A stretch of DNA of 64,000 nt from Gammaproteobacteria bacterium (GTDB taxonomy: Bacteria > Pseudomonadota > Gammaproteobacteria > Pseudomonadales > Pseudohongiellaceae): positions 27,589 through 91,588 of the forward strand of contig VMDC01000010.1 of assembly GCA_008081045.1 (NCBI GenBank), in the 5' to 3' direction. The position numbers were made by a program, and so were the translations under genes. Under the pieces are notes generated by a model. The model made no database searches and was not told where the DNA came from. It saw only the letters and a program-made list of their open reading frames with translations. Positions 26,588-36,792 of this stretch are shown here, one piece after another; the stretch's first letter is position 1, and every line of letters starts with the position of its first letter.

Positions 26588-27712
26588 CTAGTTGCCGTCA
26601 GTTTTCCCCTCGTCGACCAGTAGAGCAGAGACACTCGGCTTAAGGCTAAAATTGGTAATAGTCTTATCTTCCGGCACCCTGAGATTGCCATCACTGGACA
26701 ACATAATCGCGATCGAGCGGGTTTGCGGGAAATGACTGAGAACTATCGCGACTATGATGAGGAAAGGAACACACAGAAACATTCCCGGAATTCCCCAGAT
26801 TGCGTTCCAAAGCGCAAGATTCAGCAGAATAACGACAGGGCTGAGATTGAATGACGAACCCATAAGCCGGGGCTCGAGAATATTCCCAATGCAGATTTGC
26901 AGCACGCCAATGCCCAGCAGCACCAGCACAAACAGGCCATAAGCCTCCGATTGGGCGAGCGCGATCAGCGCGGGGAACAGGGTAGCAACGATTGAGCCGA
27001 CCGTTGGAATAAAATTCAGTAAAAATATAAGCAGACCCCACAGGCCGGCAAAATCCACTCCAACCGCGAGCAAGTACAGATAACTGGCCAGCCCCGTCAG
27101 GGAACTGGTGAACAGTTTGATACTCATGTACTTCTGAATGTCATCGCGAATTTGTGCGATGATTTGCTGTACTTCCGATTCTTTCTCGGGGTTTGCGACC
27201 AGAGCAGAAATCTTGTTGCTGAAATGGCCCTGCTCGAGGAAGAGAAAACCCAGATAGATCAGTATCAAGCCGCCACTGGCAAGAATACCGGCAAAAGAGG
27301 AAGCAACCGATGTCGCATAGGACGGGATATCAATCCATTCGGTCAACAAATCACTGAGTGAACGTTCCTCAAACGCGGCGAAGTCAACAAAAGGCAAATT
27401 CTGCAGACGCTTGCTCAGATTCTCTTGATAAACAGGTGCCACTTCCAACACTTCGTCAGCCGAAGCGCTTAAGAAATTTATCAGCGCCCAGATGAGAGAC
27501 AGAAACGTGAGCACTGCAGCCGTACGACAAAAAAGGACAGGCAACCTGTAACCGGCCACTTCAATCCGATGAAAAGACTGAGCCAGGGTGTTGATCAAGT
27601 ACCAAAGCGCAATGGCAATGACCAGCGGCAGCAGCAGCGACTCACCCACAACGAGAAGATAAAATACCAGAACGACCAGTACGGCTGATGCAGTAAAATG
27701 GAGAATTCTCAT
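26588..27712 (-). CDS. AI-2E-family (PerM/YdiK-like) membrane transporter
   Basis: The 374-residue product is a polytopic inner-membrane protein: two or three helices at the N-terminus (ASAVLVVLVFYLLVVGESLLL), a hydrophilic middle with a coiled periplasmic-type segment, then helices including LWGLLIFLLNFIPTVGSIVA, the family signature. Members move diverse solutes; AI-2 export is only one assignment and should not be assumed. Its promoter side faces a 573-bp intergenic region shared with the divergent PP2C gene. Confidence 0.9.
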   Translation of the reverse strand: MRILHFTASAVLVVLVFYLLVVGESLLLPLVIAIALWYLINTLAQSFHRIEVAGYRLPVLFCRTAAVLTFLSLIWALINFLSASADEVLEVAPVYQENLSKRLQNLPFVDFAAFEERSLSDLLTEWIDIPSYATSVASSFAGILASGGLILIYLGFLFLEQGHFSNKISALVANPEKESEVQQIIAQIRDDIQKYMSIKLFTSSLTGLASYLYLLAVGVDFAGLWGLLIFLLNFIPTVGSIVATLFPALIALAQSEAYGLFVLVLLGIGVLQICIGNILEPRLMGSSFNLSPVVILLNLALWNAIWGIPGMFLCVPFLIIVAIVLSHFPQTRSIAIMLSSDGNLRVPEDKTITNFSLKPSVSALLVDEGKTDGN

Positions 27713-27807
27713 GAGCTGGCTTCCCTTGGGCTTGAGGCGTGGAACGCTTATTCTGCGAACTGCCAGAACCCTCTCTGGATCAACAAGGCCGCCTGAACGG
27801 ATTTGGG

Positions 27808-27834
27808 ACTGACCATACAGTTTTCATGGTCAGT
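27808..27834. promoter_or_regulatory. 9-9-9 inverted repeat upstream of the AI-2E gene
   Basis: ACTGACCAT and ATGGTCAGT are perfect inverted copies separated by nine bases. It lies about 100 bp before the transporter start. It may be an operator or a hairpin in the leader. Confidence 0.35.
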
Positions 27835-28027
27835 GTAGCATATTTCAGCCTGCCCATTGCCTATGTCAGTCTTCCTCTCACGACGGCACTGACGCCCCCT
27901 GATCCAGATTCGTAACTTACTCGTTCCGCTGCTGCCTGCAACAGCGAGCAACCCTGGACGGCTGCGATCCCGGCCGGACGAAACCCGAGGCCAAAACTCT
28001 TTTGGAAGACCGGCGGCCTCCCCCGCT

Positions 28028-28039
28028 GTAAACGTTTAC
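28028..28039. promoter_or_regulatory. Palindrome GTAAACGTTTAC (LacI/GalR-like operator shape)
   Basis: A perfect 12-bp palindrome with the central AAACGTTT seen in many LacI/GalR-family operators such as PurR. No LacI-type regulator is in the window. Confidence 0.35.
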
Positions 28040-28285
28040 TGCTTCAGGCGAGCGTGATACAAAAGCAGTTGAGCGGCTGCGGCAAGGCCGGATAAGCCGG
28101 ACAGATCAGCACACTCAGCCGTACTGGTAAGAATCTGCAGCCGCAGGCAATTGTGTTCTGACTTCGGAAGCCGCGCTCCTTCAGAAAACGTGCAATCAAC
28201 TGCACATCAGAATGACCTGATGCGGGCCGACCCACCTGTTCCAGAACCTGATACAGACAAAGACCGGCAAGAAGACCTGTCCAGC

Positions 28286-29053
28286 ATGCCAGAACAACAT
28301 TTTCATTTACGTATCGTCAGCGAGTCGCACCCCGGCAGAAAGAGACCTAATAATGAAGATCATTTTGCCGTCGATGAAAGCCGGGGCATCATCGTACTGG
28401 CAGACGGCATGGGCGGACACCGCTCCGGTGAAGTGGCATCGGAGATGGCCACCCGCTTGCTCATGAATAAGCTCCGGCTGCTCGGCAATACCGAATCGAC
28501 AGAAAAAGAACAACGCACCGAGTTGCTCGAAGGCATCAGGCTCGCAATCAGCGAAACCAACCAGAGCATTTATCAAGCAGCGTCAGACAACGCTGAGTAT
28601 AAAGGCATGGGAACCACGGTTGTCGCGGTTTTGCTGAGCGGCCCCCGCATTCATATCGGGCACGTTGGAGACTCAAGACTGTACTGCTTCAGGCAAGACA
28701 GGCTGAGCAAACTCACCAGGGATCACAGTCTGGTTCAGGATCTCGTCGACCGGGGCCTGTACACAGAGGAGCAAGCAAGAGCTGCAAGCGTTTCGCATAT
28801 CCTCACCAGGTCTGTCGGACTGAAAGCTCAGGTCGAGATCGACGCTCTTACGGCAGAGCTTCAAGCGGATGACCTGCTGTTGGTTTGCTCCGACGGCCTC
28901 ACCGACATGGTGCCCGACTGGCAGATCAGGGAGATCTTGAGGGACCATGCAAACCGCCCCGGGACAGCCGTGACGAAACTGATCGAGACCGCAAATTACC
29001 ACGGCGGGCGGGACAACATCTCTGTCATACTGGCACAGGCCTGCGCAGACTGA
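28286..29053 (+). CDS. PP2C-family serine/threonine protein phosphatase
   Basis: Metal-dependent phosphatase of 255 residues from the ATG at 28286. Motifs are RPNNEDHF, VLADGMGGHRSGEVAS (metal-binding Asp), GMGTTVVAVLL, HVGDSRLYCF, SDGLTDMV and GGRDNISVI, covering all core motifs. It likely reverses Ser/Thr kinase signalling; no Hanks-type kinase is next to it here. The ORF track starts 45 codons earlier at weak sequence rich in Pro and Asp; the start is uncertain. Convergent with dsbD. Confidence 0.93.
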   Translation: MPEQHFHLRIVSESHPGRKRPNNEDHFAVDESRGIIVLADGMGGHRSGEVASEMATRLLMNKLRLLGNTESTEKEQRTELLEGIRLAISETNQSIYQAASDNAEYKGMGTTVVAVLLSGPRIHIGHVGDSRLYCFRQDRLSKLTRDHSLVQDLVDRGLYTEEQARAASVSHILTRSVGLKAQVEIDALTAELQADDLLLVCSDGLTDMVPDWQIREILRDHANRPGTAVTKLIETANYHGGRDNISVILAQACAD

Positions 29054-29164
29054 CTTTCTTCCTCTTGCAGTGGCGAGGTCGGCTGCCGTACTGAAGGCCC
29101 GGATAGGATGGCCCTGACTACCAGCGCCGGTATTTTTCCAGAATCCCCGGCGGAGCCAATCGGG

Positions 29165-32086
29165 CTAGATCGATTCGAAGGCCTCGGCGACTATTCCCGG
29201 CGTGAGAATTTGAGGCAGGATAACGGGCTCTCTGTCTTTTTGTCCCGGATACAACACATACAGCGGCACAGACGGCCGGTTGAAATGCTCCAGAACAGCA
29301 GTGATTTCCGGATCTTCGTTAGTCCAGTCACCCTTCATATAGGTAATGCCCCGATCAGCCATCACTGCTTTGACTCGCTCTGTACCAAGCGTGGTCTGCT
29401 CATTAGCCAGGCAGGTGATGCACCAGGCTGCAGTCATGTTGACGAAAACCGGTTTGCCGGCGGACTGAAGCTCTTCCAGACGCTGAGCGCTGAACACCTC
29501 ATACTCCTGCGACGCACCTTCTTCATTTGCTGCGGCATCTGAAGTCGCCGGCACGGATTGCAGAAACGGCGTCTGCGCCAGATAAATCGCCAGAACCAGA
29601 GCAGCCAGGCTCGTCCCGTAATTCAGCGTGCGCAGGAATGGCCCCATCGTGAAGCGGCGCTGGTAGAGCCAGGCGGCAAACGCCATCACCACGCACATGC
29701 CCAACACCAGCGACATCCCCATCACTCCCACCTGATTACCGAGCACCCAGAGAAAAAACAGCGCCGAGGCATACAGCGGAAAGGCCATAAACTGCTTGAA
29801 TGTCTCCATCCACGGTCCGGGTTTGGGTAAAAATCGAAACAGCGCGGGTGAGTAACTCAGCAACAGAATAGGAAAAGCCATACCCACTCCCAGCGAGACA
29901 AATACCGCCATGGCCACCAGCCAGGATTGCGCCAGCGCAAAACCGATCGCTGGCCCCATAAAAGGTGCCGTGCACGGCGTTGCGACGGTAGTGGCCAGCA
30001 CACCGGTAAAGAACGAACCCTGATAGCCGCCCCGGGCGGTGAGAGAGCTGCCGGCTCCCATCAGGCTGGTCCCTATTTCAAAGACGCCTGACAGACTCAG
30101 GCCCATCAGGAAAAACAGATAAACAATGAACGCCAGGAACCAGGGTTGCTGAAACTGGAATGCCCAGCCCACAGCCTCCCCTCCCGCCCTGAGAGCAATC
30201 AGCACCGACGCCAGAGTGACGAATGCCACTACCACACCGAGCGTATAGAACACGCCGTCCATACGTTGCTTCTGACTGGATTCACCCACATTCTTGGCGA
30301 AGCTCATCGCCTTGATGGACAGCACCGGAAAGACGCAGGGCATCAGATTGAGAATCAGGCCTCCAAGGAAGGCGAACCCCATAAACATGAGTAACCCGGA
30401 ACTTCCGCCTGCGTCAGACCCGCTCTCTGCAGACGCAGCGAATGGCATGATGGTCATGGTGCTGGCATCAGCCGCCGGATTGACGAAATCAAAGGCCACG
30501 CGTTCCCCGGATTCATTTTCCAGCACCAGCACTCCGAACACTTCTGACAAATCCTGCAGCATGCGCCGGGGTTGCTGGTGCGTAATCTGCAACAAATTGG
30601 CCTGCATAGACACATCACGAAGAGGTCCGGGCTTGATTATCCGGCGCTGATCCGGGAAAAAGTAGGCATCGGAATATCGGTCGAACAGTGCGTCAGAGGA
30701 TTCAAAGCCAAGGCTCACCCGTTCACCGGCCACGGCAATAATCGAGCGAATGTCGTGGTCAGCTTCGGGCAGCTGTGCGCGCGCGTCGGCGAACAGAGAT
30801 TGGGTTTCAGCATCGAGCTCGGCGACTTCGCCGACGGGCAGTTTGATACTCAGCCTCTGCTCACCGGGTATGCAAATCTGATCGCACACATTCCAATAAG
30901 CCAGCGCGCTCAATTCCACCTGGTCTGCGCTGAAATCTGTCGGCAGGGTGACGGCAACAGGAAGGACGACTTCCTGCTCATAACCAAAGTTCACCAGGTC
31001 CGTCTCATAAAACGGCAGCCAGTGCGGGGCCGGCCACTTAAGCTCGCCAATCTGGGTGCCTTCCGGAGCCTGCCATTCCGTCAGGGTAGTAGGCTCCCCG
31101 CTGTCACCCCCCATTTTCCAGTAGGTGTGCCAGTGCTCAGCCGGGTCGAGCCGGAGCGCCAGCCAGGTGGTTTCACCCGGCACAATGTTGGTGGTCTCGG
31201 ACAGTAATTCGACTTCAATACTGTGATCCCAGGCCGCAGCACTGCGCGTTGCGGTGAGTTCAAAAGCACGCAGTTCACCATTGTCGTCTCTGACCGAGAG
31301 CAGACCTTCCAGCTCGTTACGCGCGTCATCGTACCGGCGGTGCTGTTCAGTTGATATCTGGACTCTGCCACCGTCCAGCATGACCTCTCGATAGGGCGCG
31401 TAACGCATGATGCGACGCTCCGTCGGAAAAAACCACGCCTCATCAATGTCGGTAAACAGCGCTTCCTCGCCGGCGATCATGACATTGACTTTGCCGTCAT
31501 GATCATTGAATTCAGCGACCAGTTCGTGCTGACCCTCAGGAGTCGGAAGCAGACTGCGGGTCTCGGCAAACGCCCCCACCCAGCGGGGATCTGCTTCGAG
31601 GGTGGAGCTGACCGGAAGCGAAATGGCAAAGTCTGCTTCACCCGGAATACAGATTTCATCGCACACCTGCCACTCGATGCGCGTGCTCGCCTGAAACACC
31701 TCCGCATCAAAGTCCTCAGGCACCGTCAGCGCCATCGGCAGGAAGACCTCGCGCTCGTAGGTAAAGGTCACCAGATCACTGCCAAGAAAGGGGGTCCATT
31801 CGGGAATCGGCCACTGGATCTGCCCCACTGCCGCGCCGGCCGGCAGCTGCCAGTCAACCGCGCGCGTCGCTTCACCACTGTCACCGCCAAATTTCCAGTA
31901 GGTATGCCAGTGTTCAATCGGGTCAAGGCGGATTGCCAGCCAGGTAGTCTGGCCGGGCACGACATTTACGGTCTCCGAGACCAGCTCAACCTCGATCTGA
32001 TCAGTTTGATGCACCTGCGCACCGACAGTCATCGCGAAAAAAGAAAACGCGATGAAAATCAATAGCTTGGTCTTATTAAGGGCCAT
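29165..32086 (-). CDS. dsbD: DsbD/ScsB-type thiol:disulfide interchange protein with duplicated N-terminal domain
   Basis: Carries reducing power from cytoplasmic thioredoxin across the inner membrane to periplasmic partners such as DsbC. From the ATG at 32086 (AGGAT upstream) the product has 973 residues: signal peptide, two tandem sensor domains each with EHWHTYWK.GGDSGE and VCD.ICIPGE, a membrane domain with the redox cysteines of NLMPCVFPVLS and TVATPCTAPFMGP, and a thioredoxin-like end with WCITC. The two N-terminal copies are offset by exactly 259 residues with no gap over the first 120 positions, so this is an intragenic duplication. Usual DsbD is about 570-700 residues. Partner DsbC is at 37 kb. 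Confidence 0.92.
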   Translation of the reverse strand: MALNKTKLLIFIAFSFFAMTVGAQVHQTDQIEVELVSETVNVVPGQTTWLAIRLDPIEHWHTYWKFGGDSGEATRAVDWQLPAGAAVGQIQWPIPEWTPFLGSDLVTFTYEREVFLPMALTVPEDFDAEVFQASTRIEWQVCDEICIPGEADFAISLPVSSTLEADPRWVGAFAETRSLLPTPEGQHELVAEFNDHDGKVNVMIAGEEALFTDIDEAWFFPTERRIMRYAPYREVMLDGGRVQISTEQHRRYDDARNELEGLLSVRDDNGELRAFELTATRSAAAWDHSIEVELLSETTNIVPGETTWLALRLDPAEHWHTYWKMGGDSGEPTTLTEWQAPEGTQIGELKWPAPHWLPFYETDLVNFGYEQEVVLPVAVTLPTDFSADQVELSALAYWNVCDQICIPGEQRLSIKLPVGEVAELDAETQSLFADARAQLPEADHDIRSIIAVAGERVSLGFESSDALFDRYSDAYFFPDQRRIIKPGPLRDVSMQANLLQITHQQPRRMLQDLSEVFGVLVLENESGERVAFDFVNPAADASTMTIMPFAASAESGSDAGGSSGLLMFMGFAFLGGLILNLMPCVFPVLSIKAMSFAKNVGESSQKQRMDGVFYTLGVVVAFVTLASVLIALRAGGEAVGWAFQFQQPWFLAFIVYLFFLMGLSLSGVFEIGTSLMGAGSSLTARGGYQGSFFTGVLATTVATPCTAPFMGPAIGFALAQSWLVAMAVFVSLGVGMAFPILLLSYSPALFRFLPKPGPWMETFKQFMAFPLYASALFFLWVLGNQVGVMGMSLVLGMCVVMAFAAWLYQRRFTMGPFLRTLNYGTSLAALVLAIYLAQTPFLQSVPATSDAAANEEGASQEYEVFSAQRLEELQSAGKPVFVNMTAAWCITCLANEQTTLGTERVKAVMADRGITYMKGDWTNEDPEITAVLEHFNRPSVPLYVLYPGQKDREPVILPQILTPGIVAEAFESI

Positions 32087-32311
32087 AAATAAATCCTGCA
32101 ACCGGGTGATCGTTACCAACCCGCGAAACCTGCTATACCGGGACTAAAGGTATCAAAATCGCCCTCTGCTGTCATGAAACTGTCGGCCGGCCGGCACGAA
32201 CCCTTCAGTGCGCCGAGCGTTCGGGGGCCTGAGCCAACCGCCCTCCTGAACCAGAAAAACGCGGTTTCCCCGAAAACGGACTTGCTCCGGCCTGAATATT
32301 ATCGCGCCCGG

Positions 32312-34045
32312 TTACTGGCTCCGGAGTATTTTTTCCACCATCAACTGCAAATTCAGCGAATCACGGAAGTCGTTCACTGCCAGACGGAAGACCAGTTCTA
32401 TCCGGGTAGCGTGTGAGTCAGGCCAACTCTCCTCAGGCACGTTAAACGCGATGGCGTCGACTATTTTGCCCGGTTCAGATTCAGGGCTCAGCACCATTTT
32501 CAGATGCTTGCCACCAAGTCTGCGCTGTTCACGCAGCAGGAACCTGCCATCAAACTGAGGCTCAGGGAACGCCTGCCCCCAGGGCCCTGCAGCCTGAATC
32601 AGCTGTGCAGTTTCCAACGTAAGATGGTTTGCCGCAACCTCGCCATCGCTTTCGATGACGGCCTGTAGTTGCGACCGGCTCAGCCGAAGACGCGCCTCGG
32701 CCTCAAACGCCGATTGAAAAGCGGTCAGCTTATCAGGCGCGAGGCTGAGACCGGCGGCCATGGCATGCCCCCCGAATTTAGTGATAAGCCCCGGATTTTT
32801 GGTAGCCACAGCATCAAGCGCATCGCGGATATGAAAGCCGCCGATAGACCGAGCAGAGCCTTTGAGCTCTTCGCCTCCCTCCACCGCTGCAAAGGCGATC
32901 ACCGGGCGATGATATTTTTCCTTTATACGTGACGCGAGGATACCCACCACACCCTGATGCCAACGTTGATCAAACAGGCAGAAGGAGTTGGGCAGGTCTG
33001 ACTCATTGAATTCAAATTCCGCCAGAGATTCGAACGCCTGCTGACGCATGTCTGCCTCGATCTGCTTTCGGTCCTGATTCATCGAATCCAGTTGAAGGGC
33101 CAGTTGGTAAGCCGTATCGGCATGCTCAGACAGCAGGCATTCAATCCCAGTGGTCATGTCATCCAGTCGGCCTGCCGCATTAAGCCGGGGACCGACGCCA
33201 AAAGCCAGGTCTGAAGCCGTGAGCGCGGCCGTGTTCTTACCGGCCACCTGCAACAGTGCCTGTATGCCGGGCCTTGCTTTACCGGCTCTTATCCTGCGCA
33301 GCCCCTCCGCAACCAGGATCCTGTTGTTGTGGTCGAGCGGGACAACGTCGGCGATCGTGCCCAATGCGATCAGATCGAGCAGCGCAGCCATATTAGGTTC
33401 GGACAGACCGCTTTCAAATCGCCCCAGTTCACGCAGCCTGCCCCTGAGCGCCAGCATCACATAAAAAATCACGCCCACACCGGCTATGGCCTTGCTCTTG
33501 AAAGAACAGCCTTGCTGGTTAGGATTCACAATGGCGTCAGCCTCCGGCAGTGTCTCCGGGGCAAGGTGATGATCAGTGATCAGAACCTGACTGCCGATCT
33601 GTTTGGCCGCCTGAACACCGGCAACGCTCGAAATCCCGTTATCAACGGTAATAATTAGATCCGGCTCTTTTCCCTTGGCTAACTCATCAACAATTTTAGG
33701 CGTCAAGCCGTAGCCGAAGTCGAAGCGATTGGGAACAATGTAGTCAACGTGACGAAAACCGAAGTCTTGCAAGGCAGACATTGCGAGCGCACAGCTGGTT
33801 GCACCGTCTGCATCGAAGTCAGAGACGATCAGAACGCGGCGCTGATGATCCAGCGCCGCAACCAGCAAGTCGACGGCAGTGGCCATCCCGAGCAATTCAT
33901 GGGGAGGAATAAGGTTCGCCAGTGCCAGATCCAGTTCCTGCTCACCGGTAAGGCCGCGCTGGCGGTAGACCCGCTGTAGCAGGGGGTGCATCGCTGCAGG
34001 AAGTGTTAAGCCTTCATCGGGGCTTCGCCGCTGCAGTCGAGTCAT
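32312..34045 (-). CDS. recJ: Single-stranded-DNA-specific exonuclease RecJ
   Basis: 5'-3' ssDNA exonuclease for recombination and mismatch repair. The 577-residue product has the DHH-family motifs: VSDFDADGATS (residues 74-84), VLITDHHLAPE, DLIALGTIADVVPL, and the DHHA1 end with FGGHAMAAGLSL. The start is eight bases past the thrC stop, so it sits in the dsbC-hom-thrC-recJ series common in pseudomonads and relatives. Confidence 0.97.
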   Translation of the reverse strand: MTRLQRRSPDEGLTLPAAMHPLLQRVYRQRGLTGEQELDLALANLIPPHELLGMATAVDLLVAALDHQRRVLIVSDFDADGATSCALAMSALQDFGFRHVDYIVPNRFDFGYGLTPKIVDELAKGKEPDLIITVDNGISSVAGVQAAKQIGSQVLITDHHLAPETLPEADAIVNPNQQGCSFKSKAIAGVGVIFYVMLALRGRLRELGRFESGLSEPNMAALLDLIALGTIADVVPLDHNNRILVAEGLRRIRAGKARPGIQALLQVAGKNTAALTASDLAFGVGPRLNAAGRLDDMTTGIECLLSEHADTAYQLALQLDSMNQDRKQIEADMRQQAFESLAEFEFNESDLPNSFCLFDQRWHQGVVGILASRIKEKYHRPVIAFAAVEGGEELKGSARSIGGFHIRDALDAVATKNPGLITKFGGHAMAAGLSLAPDKLTAFQSAFEAEARLRLSRSQLQAVIESDGEVAANHLTLETAQLIQAAGPWGQAFPEPQFDGRFLLREQRRLGGKHLKMVLSPESEPGKIVDAIAFNVPEESWPDSHATRIELVFRLAVNDFRDSLNLQLMVEKILRSQ

Positions 34046-34053
34046 GGTCGCAT

Positions 34054-35454
34054 TTAAGCTTGCTGGCCGAGAGCTGCGCTGATGAAGGCGGAGACTTCTC
34101 CAAGATCATTGGCGATCACCGAATATCGCTCTTCCCGCTCGAATAAATCGGCAAGGTGAGCAGGCAGTTCCGGCAGATCCAGCCCGGCAACTGTAATGGC
34201 TTCGCTGAATTTTGCGGGATGCGCTGTCGCCAGGGTAATCATGGGCACCTGCGGGTTTTTCCGGGTCAAACGCCCGGATTCCACGCCGATTGCTGTGTGG
34301 GGATCAAGCAGCTTGCCCAGCTCAGCAGCAGTTTCGCTGATGACCCGACAGGTGGTCTCATCGCTGACGCTGGCACTGTCAAAAATTGCTTGCACAGCTT
34401 GCCACTGTGATTCACTGACGCTGAGGCGTTCCTTACTGGATCTGAGCATAAAGTCAGTCAGCTGCGCCGAATCGCGCCCGAACAGATCAAACAGGTAGCG
34501 CTCAAAATTACTGGAAACCAGAATGTCCATACTGGGCGAATAGGTCTTGCTCAACTGCGTCTTGCTGTAGTCGTTGTTGCTGATGAAGCGATGCAGAATA
34601 TCGTTCTGATTGGTCGCGACCACAAGCTGGTCGACCGGCAATCCCATCTGCTTGGCCAGATAGCCAGCATAAATATCTCCGAAATTTCCGGTTGGCACTG
34701 AAAAAGACACTTGCCTGTCCGGGGCGCCCAGCCTGAGCGCCGCCGCAAAATAGTAGACGATCTGCATAAGGATGCGCGCCCAGTTGATCGAGTTAACGGC
34801 AACAAGCTGACGATCATCAGGCAGGAAAGACTGATCAGAAAAGGCGGCTTTGACTATGCGCTGGCAGTCATCAAAATTTCCTTCGACTGCAAGATTGAAG
34901 ACATTGTCACCCGGCACCGTTGTCATCTGGCGGCGCTGCACCTCTGAGACCCTCTGATGCGGATGGAGTATGAAGATATCCACCCGATCTGAGTGGCGGC
35001 ATCCCTCCAGCGCTGCCGAGCCAGTATCTCCGGAAGTCGCTCCCAGAATCACCACCCGCTGATCGTTCTTCGCCAGGACATGATCCAGCAATCGCCCGAG
35101 CACCTGTAACGCAAAGTCTTTGAATGCGAGAGTCGGGCCATGGTAGAGCTCGAGCAGATATTCATGCTCCCTGAGCGCGGTAAGCGGTGCCACCTCCGGA
35201 TGACCGAAATCTGCATAGCTTTCGGTAATAATCCGTTTCAGTTCATCGGGTTGCAGTGCATCTCCGATAAAAGGCGAAATGACTGCGAGGGCCAGATCAA
35301 CGTAGCTGAGATCACGCCACGAGGCAATCTGCTCCGGACTGAAAGACGGCAACTCTACGGGGACATACAACCCGCCATCCGGGGCCAGACCGGTCAGCAA
35401 TACCTGCTCGAATGACTGCGGCGTCCCGCCGCCACGGGTACTGATATATTTCAC
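34054..35454 (-). CDS. thrC: Threonine synthase
   Basis: PLP enzyme that converts O-phosphohomoserine to threonine. The 466-residue product begins MKYISTRGGGTPQSFEQVL and has the PLP lysine at 112 in TLAFKDFALQ, the phosphate/PLP loop GATSGDTGSAAL and the SVPTGNFGDIYAGYLAK block. It starts with GTG, 12 bases past the hom stop, and is co-transcribed with hom. Confidence 0.97.
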   Translation of the reverse strand: MKYISTRGGGTPQSFEQVLLTGLAPDGGLYVPVELPSFSPEQIASWRDLSYVDLALAVISPFIGDALQPDELKRIITESYADFGHPEVAPLTALREHEYLLELYHGPTLAFKDFALQVLGRLLDHVLAKNDQRVVILGATSGDTGSAALEGCRHSDRVDIFILHPHQRVSEVQRRQMTTVPGDNVFNLAVEGNFDDCQRIVKAAFSDQSFLPDDRQLVAVNSINWARILMQIVYYFAAALRLGAPDRQVSFSVPTGNFGDIYAGYLAKQMGLPVDQLVVATNQNDILHRFISNNDYSKTQLSKTYSPSMDILVSSNFERYLFDLFGRDSAQLTDFMLRSSKERLSVSESQWQAVQAIFDSASVSDETTCRVISETAAELGKLLDPHTAIGVESGRLTRKNPQVPMITLATAHPAKFSEAITVAGLDLPELPAHLADLFEREERYSVIANDLGEVSAFISAALGQQA

Positions 35455-35466
35455 TGTATTGGCAGG

Positions 35467-36792
35467 CTACGCCTCTCCATCAAAGGGCTCAATCCGAATA
35501 CGGGTGACCGGGCCGGTGACCTCATCGAGTTCAGCGAGCGCGTCCAGCGCGGCATTAAGTTCCCGTTCCCGGACTACTTGCGTAAGAATGACAACAGGCA
35601 CGGTTTCAGAATTTTCAGATTCTTTCTGGATAATGGCCTCGATACTGATGCCCCGCTGCTGCAGAACAGCAGAGAGTTTTGCCATGACCCCAAGCTTATC
35701 CAGCACCGGGATCTTCAGATAATATCCGACCTCAATCTGCTCGATCGGCAGTACTTCCAGCGAAGAGCCTGTTTGAGTAGAGCCCAGCGCCGGGCGAACC
35801 GGAGCTTTGACACCAGCCAGCCGATCTCTGGCCAGGTCGATCAGATCAGCGACCACCGCTGATGCTGTTGCTTCAGCTCCGGCGCCGGGACCGCTGTACA
35901 GAGTCGACCCGACGAAATTTCCCTGCACCATTACTGCATTACCGACGCCGTTGACGTTTGCCAGCAGGCGAGTGTTGGAAACCAGCGTAGGATGCACGCG
36001 CATCTCCACTCCACGGACCGTTTTTCTGGCAATACCGAGGTGCTTGATCCGATATCCCAACTCTTCGGCGAAGCTGATGTCAGCCGGAGAGATGCCGCTA
36101 ATGCCCTCGGTGTAGGTCTTCTCAAACTGTAGCGGTATGCCAAACGCGATAGCGCTCATGATCGTCAGCTTGTGGGCCGCATCAATGCCTTCCACATCAA
36201 ACGTCGGATCTGCTTCGGCGTAACCCAGCTCCTGCGCTTGCTGAAGCACTTCCGAAAACTCACTCTGCTTGGCCGACATTTCGGAAAGAATAAAATTTCC
36301 TGTTCCGTTGATGATGCCTGCGAGCCACTCGATGTCGTTGGCTGCCAACCCCTCCCGCAAGGCCTTGATTATCGGAATTCCACCAGCTACGGCGCTTTCA
36401 AACGCGAGCGTGACTTCATTGGCGCTCGCCAGCGCAAACAGCTCGTTGCCTCTTTCCGCAATCAGGGCTTTGTTCGCTGTCACCACATGTTTGCCGTTGC
36501 TCAGGGCGCGCTGGATCACCTCGAAGGCCACATCGTAGCCACCCATGGTTTCCACCACCACATCAACCTCAGGATCTGACGTGATTGCGAGCGGATCTGA
36601 ACCGGTATGGGCAACCTGCCCGCACAGATCCGGCTTCGGTGTCCGTGTCGCAACATGAGTAACCCGGATTGGACAACCTGCACGCGCCGTGATCAATGCC
36701 GCATTCTGCTCCAGCAACGCCAGCGTACCACCACCGACAGTGCCAAGACCGCAGATGCCGACTGACAAAATTTCTGTATTTTTTCCGCTCAA
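35467..36792 (-). CDS. hom: Homoserine dehydrogenase
   Basis: Reduces aspartate semialdehyde to homoserine using NAD(P)H. The 441-residue product has the nucleotide-binding VGICGLGTVGGGTL, ANKALIAERGNELF, the catalytic region AGGIPIIKAL and a C-terminal ACT domain (VGYYLKIPVLDKLGVMAKL), which usually binds threonine. The only reasonable start in front of the Rossmann strand is the TTG at 36792. Together with thrC and lysC it covers threonine synthesis except the semialdehyde step. Confidence 0.97.
   Translation of the reverse strand: MSGKNTEILSVGICGLGTVGGGTLALLEQNAALITARAGCPIRVTHVATRTPKPDLCGQVAHTGSDPLAITSDPEVDVVVETMGGYDVAFEVIQRALSNGKHVVTANKALIAERGNELFALASANEVTLAFESAVAGGIPIIKALREGLAANDIEWLAGIINGTGNFILSEMSAKQSEFSEVLQQAQELGYAEADPTFDVEGIDAAHKLTIMSAIAFGIPLQFEKTYTEGISGISPADISFAEELGYRIKHLGIARKTVRGVEMRVHPTLVSNTRLLANVNGVGNAVMVQGNFVGSTLYSGPGAGAEATASAVVADLIDLARDRLAGVKAPVRPALGSTQTGSSLEVLPIEQIEVGYYLKIPVLDKLGVMAKLSAVLQQRGISIEAIIQKESENSETVPVVILTQVVRERELNAALDALAELDEVTGPVTRIRIEPFDGEA

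Larger units (their letters stand above)
27713..28285. other. Divergent intergenic region, 573 bp
   Basis: No convincing gene. It holds a 9-bp inverted repeat at 27808-27834 and a 12-bp palindrome at 28028-28039, each listed separately. The upstream extension of the PP2C ORF (from 28151) shows no domain character. Confidence 0.5.

Noticed and set aside
26588-27712. Quorum-sensing role for the AI-2E-family protein
   Set aside because: The family name is historical; members carry varied solutes and no luxS or lsr genes are here.
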